A DNA stretch of 8,551 bases from positions 1 to 8,551 of the forward strand of contig NZ_JAIFKJ010000149.1 of NCBI RefSeq assembly GCF_019695415.1. The letters run 5' to 3'. This stretch comes from Thiohalocapsa sp. (GTDB lineage: Bacteria; Pseudomonadota; Gammaproteobacteria; Chromatiales; Chromatiaceae). Below the pieces are notes generated by a model. That model saw nothing but the letters and a program-made list of their open reading frames with translations, was not told the DNA's origin and ran no database searches. How positions within the stretch are numbered: position 1 is the first letter of the stretch; every line of letters begins with the position of its first letter. Made by a program: the position numbers and the translations under genes. Of the stretch, positions 1-5,355 are shown one piece after another.

Positions 1-57
1 TTTATTGGGCATCCTGCCCAAAAATCCGACGGAGCCGGAAAACGCGGTTTCCCGGAC
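1..57. repeat. Short intergenic segment downstream of smpB with two small inverted repeats
   Basis: This segment follows the smpB stop codon on the minus strand. Positions 5-11 (TTGGGCA) and 15-21 (TGCCCAA) form a perfect 7-bp inverted repeat with a 3-nt loop. A second, imperfect stem pairs 35-43 with 47-55 (eight of nine pairs, loop GCG) right after the smpB stop. Read on the minus strand, a run of five T lies at 24-20 after a weak 4-bp stem. This could be part of an smpB terminator, but the geometry is not that of a textbook intrinsic terminator, and the window edge hides what lies beyond. No gene is visible here. Confidence 0.3.
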
Positions 58-540
58 TCAGTGCTGCTTGAAGATGCGCTCTTTCTCGCGCTGCCAGTCG
101 CGGTCTTTTTCCGTCGCACGTTTATCGTGGAGCTTTTTGCCCTTGGCGAGGCCGATCTCGAGCTTGGCGCGGCCGCGCTTCCAGTACATGGCGGTGGGCA
201 CCAGGGTGTAGCCGGCGCGCTCGGTCTGGCCGATGAGCCGGTTCAGCTCGGCGCGCTTGAGCAGCAGCTTGCGGGTGCGGGTCGGATCCGGCTCTACATG
301 GGTGGAGGCGGAGGGCAGCGGCGAGATGTGCGCGCCGATAAGGAAAGCCTCACCGTGCAGGATCTTGACGTAGCTCTCCTTGAGCTGCACCCGCCCCGCG
401 CGGAGGCCCTTGACCTCCCACCCCTCCAGGGCGAGTCCGCATTCGAAGCGCTGCTCGATGTGGTATTCGTGCCCCGCCTTCTTGTTGAGGGCGATGGTAT
501 TGCCGCCGGTGGCGGGCTTCTTCTTTTTTCCCTTGGCCAT
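58..540 (-). CDS. smpB: SsrA-binding protein SmpB (trans-translation)
   Basis: This 160-residue protein binds tmRNA (SsrA) and delivers it to ribosomes stalled on broken mRNAs, so that the nascent peptide is tagged for degradation; it acts in the cytoplasm. The length matches the family (about 160 residues). Visible features are a basic Lys-rich N-terminus, the beta-barrel core with GLALEGWEVKGLRAG at residues 35-49, the conserved DPTRTRKLLL at 85-94, and the basic C-terminal tail starting with AKGKKLHDKR at 132-141, which in known SmpB proteins becomes helical and occupies the mRNA channel. The ATG at 540 aligns with the family N-terminus. No Shine-Dalgarno sequence precedes it; instead a TACACT box sits 7 nt upstream, so the message may be leaderless. 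It is transcribed divergently from tpiA. No tmRNA gene is seen in the window. Confidence 0.97.
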   Translation of the reverse strand: MAKGKKKKPATGGNTIALNKKAGHEYHIEQRFECGLALEGWEVKGLRAGRVQLKESYVKILHGEAFLIGAHISPLPSASTHVEPDPTRTRKLLLKRAELNRLIGQTERAGYTLVPTAMYWKRGRAKLEIGLAKGKKLHDKRATEKDRDWQREKERIFKQH

Positions 541-547
541 CCCGAGG

Positions 548-576
548 AGTGTAAGCTAACGCCGGCAGCGGGTGGA
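548..576 (-). promoter_or_regulatory. Candidate smpB promoter (-10 box close to the start codon)
   Basis: On the minus strand a TACACT hexamer (four of six matches to TATAAT) occupies 553-548. Transcription would begin about 7 nt later, at or next to the A of the smpB ATG (540). The -35 region at 17-18 nt spacing (around 571-577) matches TTGACA poorly. It overlaps a 5-bp inverted repeat (CGGGT 569-573, ACCCG 577-581). The box is therefore only a candidate, but it would explain why no ribosome binding site is visible before smpB. Confidence 0.35.
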
Positions 577-597
577 ACCCGTGCGGCTCTTGATTTC

Positions 598-626
598 TTG
601 CGTGCCGGGCGACCTGCGGCTACACT
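598..626 (+). promoter_or_regulatory. Candidate sigma70-type promoter for tpiA
   Basis: TTGCGT at 598-603 (three of six matches to TTGACA) is followed after exactly 17 nt by TACACT at 621-626 (four of six matches to TATAAT). Transcription would start near 633, giving a leader of about 20 nt that contains GGGAG at 642-646, 7 nt before the tpiA ATG. The same TACACT hexamer faces the other way at 553-548 before smpB, so the 113-bp gap can serve both genes. This is called from consensus matching only. Confidence 0.5.
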
Positions 627-653
627 AGCCGGCTTTTCAGCGGGAGATTTCCG

Positions 654-1415
654 ATGCGACGGCCTTTGATTGCTGGCAACTGGAAGATGAACGGCACCAA
701 GGCCGAGGCGACGGACCTGCTGAACGGCATCAAGGCGGGTGTAGCCGGCATGCAGAAGGTGGATGTGGCCGTCTGCCCGCCGTTCCCGTATCTGTATATT
801 GCCCAAGATCTGCTCGCTGAGAGCGCCATCGCCTGGGGCTCTCAGGACGTCTCCCAGGAACCAGGCGGTGCGTTCACCGGCCAGGTGTCCGCGGCGATGC
901 TGAAGGACTTCGGCTGCCGCTACGCCATCATCGGGCATTCCGAACGTCGGCAGTTCAACGGTGAGACGGATGCCTTGATTGCCCGTAAGTACGCGCAGGC
1001 CGTGTCCAATGGGCTCGTGCCCATCCTCTGCGTCGGCGAGACGCTCGAGGAGCGCGAAAGCGGCAAGACCGAAGCCGTCGTCGCCAAGCACATCGACGGC
1101 GTACTGGATGCGGAAGGTGTGGATGCCTTTGCCCATGGCGTCGTAGCCTACGAACCGGTGTGGGCCATCGGCACGGGCGTGACGGCAACGCCCGCGCAGG
1201 CACAGGAAGTTCATGCGTTTCTGCGCCAACGCATCGCGAGTAAGAGCAAACAGATCGCCGACGGGCTCCGCATTTTGTACGGCGGTAGCATGAAGCCCGG
1301 CAATGCCGCCGAGCTCATCGCGCAGGCCGATATTGACGGCGGGCTCATCGGCGGCGCTTCGCTGAAGGCAGCCGACTTCATCGCTATCTGCCGGGCCGGC
1401 GAAGACAACGCCTGA
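654..1415 (+). CDS. tpiA: Triosephosphate isomerase
   Basis: This 253-residue enzyme interconverts dihydroxyacetone phosphate and glyceraldehyde 3-phosphate in glycolysis and gluconeogenesis. The length is normal for the family and the TIM-barrel landmarks are all present in order. They are AGNWKMNG at residues 7-14 with the substrate-binding Lys11, GHSERR with the electrophile His95, and AYEPVWAIGTG at 165-175 with catalytic base Glu167 followed by the flexible lid loop. The phosphate-binding segments are LYGGSMKPGN (209-218) and GGLIGGASLK (229-238). The ATG at 654 is preceded by GGGAG at 7-nt spacing, and the protein aligns from its first residues, so the start is secure. secG begins 68 nt downstream with no terminator visible between, so the two are probably cotranscribed, as in many gammaproteobacteria. 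Confidence 0.98.
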   Translation: MRRPLIAGNWKMNGTKAEATDLLNGIKAGVAGMQKVDVAVCPPFPYLYIAQDLLAESAIAWGSQDVSQEPGGAFTGQVSAAMLKDFGCRYAIIGHSERRQFNGETDALIARKYAQAVSNGLVPILCVGETLEERESGKTEAVVAKHIDGVLDAEGVDAFAHGVVAYEPVWAIGTGVTATPAQAQEVHAFLRQRIASKSKQIADGLRILYGGSMKPGNAAELIAQADIDGGLIGGASLKAADFIAICRAGEDNA

Positions 1416-1483
1416 CAGGGGCGAGGACAGCACGCCGGCGGATACGGCGCCAGGTCCGACGGTCGACTAAGACATCACATGAC

Positions 1484-2074
1484 ATGCAGCTCTTCCTGAC
1501 CATCCTGCACCTGCTTCTCGCCCTCGGCTTGATCGGGTTGATTCTGATCCAGCACGGTAAGGGCGCGGACGCGGGTGCCGCCTTCGGCAGCGGCGCTTCG
1601 GCGACGGTGTTCGGCTCCCGCGGCTCAGCGTCGTTCCTGACGCGCACCACCGCGGTGATGGCGACGACGTTTTTCTTGACCAGCATGGCGCTCGCCTACT
1701 TTGCAGCGCAGGTGGGCGAGCCCCGGGGCCTCATGGACGGCATCGAAGCACCGCCCGTGATGCCCGCGGATACAGGCGATCTGCCGCTGACGCCGGATGC
1801 AGACGGTGCTGCCGGCGAAGGCACGGCGGGGCCTGATGCCCTGGCGCCTGAGAATGGGGCGCCTGAGAATGCGGCGCCTGATAATGTGGCGCCGAATACC
1901 GTGACACTAGATGAGGCGCCGGCCCAGACGGGCGCGCCGGATATGGTGCCGGGCGACACGGATCTGCCGCCGGTGGATGTCCCCGTCCCATCGGGGGCTG
2001 CACCCGCGGAGGGCGGCGTGGACCTGCCGCCTGTCCCCGCCGATGAAGGCATGGACGGCCAGAGCAATAACTGA
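1484..2074 (+). CDS. secG: Protein translocase subunit SecG with a long acidic C-terminal tail
   Basis: SecG is the small accessory subunit of the SecYEG inner-membrane channel and helps SecA-driven export. The core is clear. A first membrane segment lies at about residues 3-22, then the conserved cytoplasmic loop QHGKGADAGAAFGSGASATV (23-42) and GSRGSASFLTRTTA (44-57), then a second membrane segment at about 55-76. The protein is 196 residues, against about 110 in Escherichia coli. The extra length is a tail (77-196) rich in Pro, Ala, Gly and Asp/Glu, with 23 acidic residues and one basic. It includes four APxN-type pentads at 121-140 encoded by 15-bp tandem repeats. With the usual SecG topology the tail would be periplasmic. 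Longer SecG tails occur in other gammaproteobacteria, but this one is large. The ATG at 1484 has no strong Shine-Dalgarno sequence; another ATG at 1479 is out of frame. Confidence 0.95.
   Translation: MQLFLTILHLLLALGLIGLILIQHGKGADAGAAFGSGASATVFGSRGSASFLTRTTAVMATTFFLTSMALAYFAAQVGEPRGLMDGIEAPPVMPADTGDLPLTPDADGAAGEGTAGPDALAPENGAPENAAPDNVAPNTVTLDEAPAQTGAPDMVPGDTDLPPVDVPVPSGAAPAEGGVDLPPVPADEGMDGQSNN
1844..1903 (+). repeat. 15-bp tandem repeat within secG (about four units)
   Basis: Units start at 1844, 1859, 1874 and 1889. The first two differ only in the final codon (GCGCCTGAGAAT then GGG or GCG). The third has GAT for GAG and ends in GTG, and the fourth is more degenerate. They encode APENG, APENA, APDNV and APNTV. 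Because the unit is a multiple of three, gain or loss of copies would keep the frame and only change the tail length. Confidence 0.85.
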
Positions 2075-2114
2075 TGGTGGCTGGGAGCACAACCGGCCGC
2101 TGATCGAATCACCT

Positions 2115-2199
2115 GCCGACGTGGTGGAATTGGTAGACACGCTGTCTTGAGGGGGCAGTGGCGCAAGCCGTGCCGGTTCGACTCCGGCCGTCGGCACCA
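2115..2199 (+). tRNA. leuU: tRNA-Leu, anticodon GAG
   Basis: A complete class II tRNA folds from this segment. The acceptor stem pairs GCCGACG (2115-2121) with CGTCGGC (2189-2195), then discriminator A (2196) and an encoded CCA (2197-2199). The D arm contains GGTAGAC. The anticodon stem CTGTC (2142-2146) pairs with GGCAG (2154-2158) around the loop TTGAGGG, giving anticodon GAG at 2149-2151, which reads CUC and CUU. The long variable arm GGC-GCAA-GCC (2160-2169) is typical of leucine tRNA. The T arm pairs GCCGG (2172-2176) with CCGGC (2184-2188) around TTCGACT. It lies 40 nt after secG with no separate promoter visible, so it is probably processed from the secG transcript. In Escherichia coli the same tRNA, leuU, also follows secG, which supports the symbol. 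Confidence 0.97.
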
Positions 2200-2239
2200 T
2201 TAATGACATCAACCCTCAGCGCTCGTCAGCCGCAAGCGG

Positions 2240-2264
2240 GGCTCGCCAGAGCCACCCAAGGCTC
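2240..2264 (+). repeat. Overlapping GC-rich hairpins downstream of tRNA-Leu
   Basis: GGCTC (2240-2244), GAGCC (2249-2253) and GGCTC (2260-2264) can form two mutually exclusive 5-bp stems: the first with the second (4-nt loop) or the second with the third (6-nt loop). A short CCGC-AA-GCGG element lies just before, at 2230-2239, and the palindrome GCTTAAGC just after, at 2267-2274. None is followed by a U-run, so this is not a convincing intrinsic terminator. Together with 2200-2290 it forms the non-coding gap after the tRNA, in which I see no gene. Confidence 0.4.
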
Positions 2265-2316
2265 AGGCTTAAGCAGTAACTTGCTGAAAATAAAGAGATT
2301 CTCTGTGCCGGTCTGC

Positions 2317-2346
2317 TTGACAGCATAGGTCTCCCTGCTCTAGACT
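2317..2346 (+). promoter_or_regulatory. Strong sigma70-type promoter for the nuo operon
   Basis: A perfect TTGACA -35 box lies at 2317-2322, followed after 18 nt by TAGACT at 2341-2346 (four of six matches to TATAAT). Transcription would start around 2353, giving a leader of about 64 nt before nuoA. A perfect 5-bp inverted repeat (AGAGA 2294-2298, TCTCT 2300-2304) lies 12 nt upstream of the -35 box in a locally AT-richer stretch and could be a protein-binding site; that is inference. This is the best promoter match I found in the window and is placed where the seven-gene nuo series begins. Confidence 0.65.
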
Positions 2347-2359
2347 CCCGCGCGCTTCA

Positions 2360-2380
2360 GGTGCTGTCTGCAACAGCACC
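2360..2380 (+). promoter_or_regulatory. Perfect stem-loop in the nuo leader
   Basis: GGTGCTGT (2360-2367) and ACAGCACC (2373-2380) form a perfect 8-bp stem with the 5-nt loop CTGCA. It lies between the predicted transcription start and the nuoA GTG at 2417. The sequence after it is C-rich with no T-run, so it is not an intrinsic terminator. It could stabilise the 5' end of the nuo transcript or bind a regulator, but the role is unknown. Confidence 0.55.
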
Positions 2381-2416
2381 GACATCGCAACCCCCACCCG
2401 AACAGGCGAGCGGCGC

Positions 2417-2773
2417 GTGCTGGAAGACTATCTCCATATCCTGATTTTTCTGGTACTCGCGCTGCTGATCGGCTTTGTGCCGCGGGTACTCGGTACCCTG
2501 CTCGGCCCCCGTCGGCCCGACCAGGCGAAGGACTCTCCGTATGAGTGCGGCTTCGAGGCCTTCGAGCATGCGCGCATGAAGTTCGATGTGCGCTACTACC
2601 TGGTCGCAATCCTATTCATCATTTTTGACCTGGAAATCGCCTTCCTATTTCCCTGGGCCGTTGTGCTGGAAGACCTTGGCATGGCTGGCTTCATCGCCAT
2701 GTCGGTGTTCCTGGGGATACTGGTGGTCGGCTTTATCTACGAGTGGCGCAAGGGGGCCCTCGAATGGGAGTGA
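2417..2773 (+). CDS. nuoA: NADH:quinone oxidoreductase subunit A
   Basis: NuoA (ND3 homologue) is a small membrane-arm subunit of complex I at the junction with the hydrophilic arm, next to the quinone channel. The 118 residues include three membrane segments (about 6-26, 60-80 and 91-110). The long loop between the first two holds the conserved PYECGFE with Cys44, equivalent to the ND3 loop cysteine whose exposure reports the active/deactive state. DLEIAFLFPW at 71-80 carries the conserved acidic residues Asp71 and Glu73. The start is GTG at 2417, with AGGCGAG at 2404-2410 as a partial ribosome binding site; this gives MLEDYL, the N-terminus usual for proteobacterial NuoA. It is the first gene of the operon, with nuoB 87 nt downstream. 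Confidence 0.97.
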   Translation: MLEDYLHILIFLVLALLIGFVPRVLGTLLGPRRPDQAKDSPYECGFEAFEHARMKFDVRYYLVAILFIIFDLEIAFLFPWAVVLEDLGMAGFIAMSVFLGILVVGFIYEWRKGALEWE

Positions 2774-2822
2774 TCAGGGGCGCGATGCGTCTGACAGCCG
2801 CCCGCGTCGTCCCGCACTTCGT

Positions 2823-2846
2823 CTCGCTGACTGCCTCGCTGACTGC
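2823..2846 (+). repeat. Perfect 12-bp tandem duplication in the nuoA-nuoB spacer
   Basis: CTCGCTGACTGC occurs twice back to back (2823-2834 and 2835-2846), directly before the nuoB ribosome binding site at 2848-2856. The two copies are identical and the flanking bases break the match, so this looks like a recent strand-slippage duplication in non-coding sequence. Confidence 0.8.
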
Positions 2847-2847
2847 T

Positions 2848-2856
2848 GGAGGAGGG
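2848..2856 (+). promoter_or_regulatory. Strong Shine-Dalgarno sequence of nuoB
   Basis: GGAGGAGGG lies here, containing the full AGGAGG core at 2850-2855, 5 nt before the nuoB ATG at 2861. It is by far the strongest ribosome binding site in the window and fixes the nuoB start. It contrasts with the weak or absent sites before nuoC, nuoF and nuoG. Confidence 0.85.
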
Positions 2857-2860
2857 CACC

Positions 2861-3337
2861 ATGGGTATTGAGGGCGTGCTCGACGAGGGCGTCGTGACCA
2901 CAACGGCCGACAAGCTCATCAACTGGGCGCGGACCGGGTCGCTGTGGCCCATGACGTTCGGCCTCGCCTGCTGTGCCGTCGAGATGATGCACGCGGGTGC
3001 AGCCCGCTACGACCTGGACCGCTTCGGCATCATCTTCCGGCCGAGTCCGCGCCAGAGCGACGTCATGATCGTCGCCGGCACGCTCGTCAACAAGATGGCG
3101 CCGGCGCTGCGGCGGGTCTATGACCAGATGGCTGAGCCGCGTTGGGTGATTTCCATGGGCTCCTGTGCCAACGGCGGCGGCTACTATCACTATTCCTACT
3201 CGGTGGTGCGCGGTTGCGATCGCATCGTGCCCGTAGATGTCTATGTGCCGGGCTGTCCGCCGACGGCGGAGGCCTTGCTCTACGGTGTGCTGCAGCTCCA
3301 AAACAAGATCCGCCGCACCAACACCATCGCGCGCTGA
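2861..3337 (+). CDS. nuoB: NADH:quinone oxidoreductase subunit B (cluster N2 subunit)
   Basis: NuoB (PSST/NDUFS7 homologue) holds the terminal [4Fe-4S] cluster N2, which passes electrons to quinone at the interface with NuoD. All four ligands are visible in the typical arrangement: the tandem Cys37-Cys38 in GLACCAVEMM, Cys102 in MGSCANGGGYY and Cys132 in VPGCPPTAEALL. An extra Cys119 is not a known ligand. The 158-residue length is normal for the short proteobacterial form. The ATG at 2861 has a near-perfect ribosome binding site. The 87-nt spacer before it carries a 12-bp tandem duplication and a possible 28-codon reading frame (2785-2871) that ends 11 nt inside nuoB. Confidence 0.98.
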   Translation: MGIEGVLDEGVVTTTADKLINWARTGSLWPMTFGLACCAVEMMHAGAARYDLDRFGIIFRPSPRQSDVMIVAGTLVNKMAPALRRVYDQMAEPRWVISMGSCANGGGYYHYSYSVVRGCDRIVPVDVYVPGCPPTAEALLYGVLQLQNKIRRTNTIAR

Positions 3338-3368
3338 GGCGCGGATCAGGCCGGTAACACACCTCATC

Positions 3369-4103
3369 ATGTCTCAGACCATCGCTTCCACCGGCGACGC
3401 CCGTCTCGACGCCCTTGCGCATGTGCTGCAGAGTCGTTGGGCAGGGGAAGGGCTCGGGCTTGTCTCCGCCCTCGGCGAGTTGACACTCACGGTCCCCGCA
3501 GCCGAGCTCAAAGCCGTGTGCACGCAGCTGCGCGATGACAGCGCGCTGCGCTTCGAGCAGCTGATCGATCTCTGCGGCGTGGACTATGCCGCCCACGGCA
3601 AGTCCGAATGGGCGACGGAGGAGGCCTCGACCACCGGTTTCGGCCGCGGTGTCGATCGCGATATCGAGCTGGACGAGGATGACCCAAAGCGCTTCGCCGT
3701 CGTTTACCACCTGCTCTCCCTGGAGTACAACCGCCGTCTGCGGCTCAAGGTCTATGCCGGCGGCGCGCAGCCCATGGTGGACTCGGTGGTGGACGTGTGG
3801 AGCGCGGCCAACTGGTTCGAGCGCGAGGCTTTCGACCTGTTCGGCATTCTCTTCCGCGGCCATCCCGACCTGCGCCGCATCCTGACGGACTACGGCTTCG
3901 TCGGCTATCCGTTCCGCAAGGACTTCCCCCTGAGCGGCCATGTGGCCATGCGCTACGACCCGGAGCAGGGCCGTGTGGTTTACGAGCCCGTCGAAATCGA
4001 GCCGCGGGTGCTGGTGCCGAAGGTCATTCGCAACGACAGCCGCTACCTGACCGAGGAAGAGGCGCAGGCGGCACGCGCTGCACAGGGAGCCGCCAATGCC
4101 TGA
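3369..4103 (+). CDS. nuoC: NADH:quinone oxidoreductase subunit C (30 kDa type), separate from NuoD
   Basis: NuoC is a peripheral subunit of the connecting arm and carries no redox cofactor. The 244-residue protein has the 30-kDa family signature: DLCGVDY near residues 66-72, then AANWFEREAFDLFGI, GHPDLRRILTDYGF and GYPFRKDFPLSGHVAMRYD. The last two blocks are the characteristic conserved region that packs against NuoB and NuoD. The reading frame is open upstream into nuoB, but the homologous N-terminus begins at the ATG at 3369 (MSQTIAST), 31 nt after the nuoB stop; its ribosome binding site is weak. The gene ends in an 8-nt overlap with nuoD, so the two are translationally coupled but not fused as in enterobacteria. 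The C-terminal residues after the conserved VPKVIRND are Ala/Glu-rich and probably flexible. Confidence 0.96.
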   Translation: MSQTIASTGDARLDALAHVLQSRWAGEGLGLVSALGELTLTVPAAELKAVCTQLRDDSALRFEQLIDLCGVDYAAHGKSEWATEEASTTGFGRGVDRDIELDEDDPKRFAVVYHLLSLEYNRRLRLKVYAGGAQPMVDSVVDVWSAANWFEREAFDLFGILFRGHPDLRRILTDYGFVGYPFRKDFPLSGHVAMRYDPEQGRVVYEPVEIEPRVLVPKVIRNDSRYLTEEEAQAARAAQGAANA

Positions 4104-5355
4104 GATCCGCAACTACACGCTGAACTTCGGCCCGCAGCATCCGGCCGCCCACGGCGTGCTGCGGCTGGTGCTGGAGATGGACGGCGAGGTCATCGACCGC
4201 GCTGACCCGCACATCGGTCTGCTGCACCGCGGCACCGAGAAGCTCGCCGAGTCCAAGCCGTTCAACCAGAGCATCGGCTATATGGACCGGCTGGACTATG
4301 TGTCCATGATGTGCAACGAGCACGGCTACGTGCGCGCCATCGAGAAGCTGCTCGGCATCCAGGCGCCCGTCCGCGCGCAGTACATCCGGACCATGTTCGA
4401 CGAGATCACGCGCATCCTGAACCACCTGATGTGGCTCGGGGCGCACGCGCTCGACGTCGGCGCCATGAGCGTTTTTCTGTACTGCTTCCGTGAGCGCGAA
4501 GACCTGATGGACTGCTACGAGGCAGTCTCCGGCGCCCGGCTGCATGCCACCTATTATCGCCCTGGCGGTGTCTACCGTGACCTGCCGGCGCAGATGCCGC
4601 GCTTCCCGGATGCGAGCACCCAGTGGCACGGCAAGCGCGCTGTGCGCAAGCTGAACGAGGCCCGCAGCGGCTCACTGCTCGACTTCATCGAAGACTTCAC
4701 CGAACGCTTCCCGGCGCTGGTGGACGAGTACGAGACGCTGCTCACGGATAACCGCATCTGGAAGCAGCGTACCGTCGGCATCGGTGTCGTGAGTCCGGAT
4801 CGTGCGCTGAATCTAGGCTTCACCGGCCCCATGCTGCGCGGCTCCGGTATCGCCTGGGACCTGCGCAAGAAACAGCCCTATGCGGCCTATGCCGATGTGG
4901 ACTTCGACATCCCGGTGGGCCAGAACGGCGATTGCTACGACCGCTATCTGGTCCGCATCGAAGAGATGCGCCAGTCGAACCGCATCATCAAGCAATGCGT
5001 CGACTGGCTGCGGGCAAACCCGGGGCCGGTGATGGTGGACGACCACAAGGTCACCCCGCCGAGCCGGGTCGACATGAAGGACGACATGGAAGCCCTGATC
5101 CATCACTTTAAGCTCTTCACCGAGGGCTACTGTCCGCCCGTGGGTGAGGCCTACGCCGCAGTCGAGGCGCCGAAGGGGGAGTTCGGCTGCTACATCGTCT
5201 CGGACGGGGCCAACAAGCCTTATCGCCTCAAGGTACGGGCGCCGGGATTCGCGCACCTGGCCGCCATGGACGAGATGTCCAGGGGGCACATGCTTGCGGA
5301 TGTGGTCGCCATCATCGGCACCATGGATATCGTTTTCGGGGAGATCGACCGCTGA
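4096..5355 (+). CDS. nuoD: NADH:quinone oxidoreductase subunit D (49 kDa type)
   Basis: NuoD (NDUFS2 homologue, related to the large subunit of NiFe hydrogenases) forms the quinone-binding cavity together with NuoB. The 419-residue length is typical of the stand-alone form. FGPQHPAAHGVLRLVLEMDG at residues 11-30 contains the His-rich loop; His19 and Tyr68 (in DRLDYVSMM) correspond by position to the quinone-coordinating His and Tyr of the family (inference from motif). The C-terminus DEMSRGHMLADVVAIIGTMD and FGEIDR is also highly conserved. The hydrogenase metal-site cysteines are absent, as expected for complex I. The ATG at 4096 lies inside the end of nuoC and is preceded by AGGGAG at 4084-4089 with a 6-nt gap. 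The stop TGA shares its last base with the nuoE start. Confidence 0.98.
   Translation: MPEIRNYTLNFGPQHPAAHGVLRLVLEMDGEVIDRADPHIGLLHRGTEKLAESKPFNQSIGYMDRLDYVSMMCNEHGYVRAIEKLLGIQAPVRAQYIRTMFDEITRILNHLMWLGAHALDVGAMSVFLYCFREREDLMDCYEAVSGARLHATYYRPGGVYRDLPAQMPRFPDASTQWHGKRAVRKLNEARSGSLLDFIEDFTERFPALVDEYETLLTDNRIWKQRTVGIGVVSPDRALNLGFTGPMLRGSGIAWDLRKKQPYAAYADVDFDIPVGQNGDCYDRYLVRIEEMRQSNRIIKQCVDWLRANPGPVMVDDHKVTPPSRVDMKDDMEALIHHFKLFTEGYCPPVGEAYAAVEAPKGEFGCYIVSDGANKPYRLKVRAPGFAHLAAMDEMSRGHMLADVVAIIGTMDIVFGEIDR

Noticed and set aside
294..1433. Long minus-strand open frame (379 codons) across tpiA and part of smpB
   Set aside because: It lies antisense to a fully convincing tpiA and, in another frame, over smpB; its translation resembles no family I know, and long antisense frames are expected at this GC content.
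1696..2166. Minus-strand frames with repeated SQAPH- or FSGAP-like peptides opposite the secG tail
   Set aside because: The periodicity is only the complement of the 15-bp repeat in secG; there is no sign of a real antisense gene.
3237..3368. N-terminal extension of NuoC by 44 residues into nuoB
   Set aside because: The extra residues are an out-of-frame reading of the conserved end of nuoB; the NuoC homology begins after the ATG at 3369.
3087..4112. Minus-strand 341-codon frame over nuoB and nuoC
   Set aside because: It is an antisense shadow of two certain genes with no recognisable protein features.
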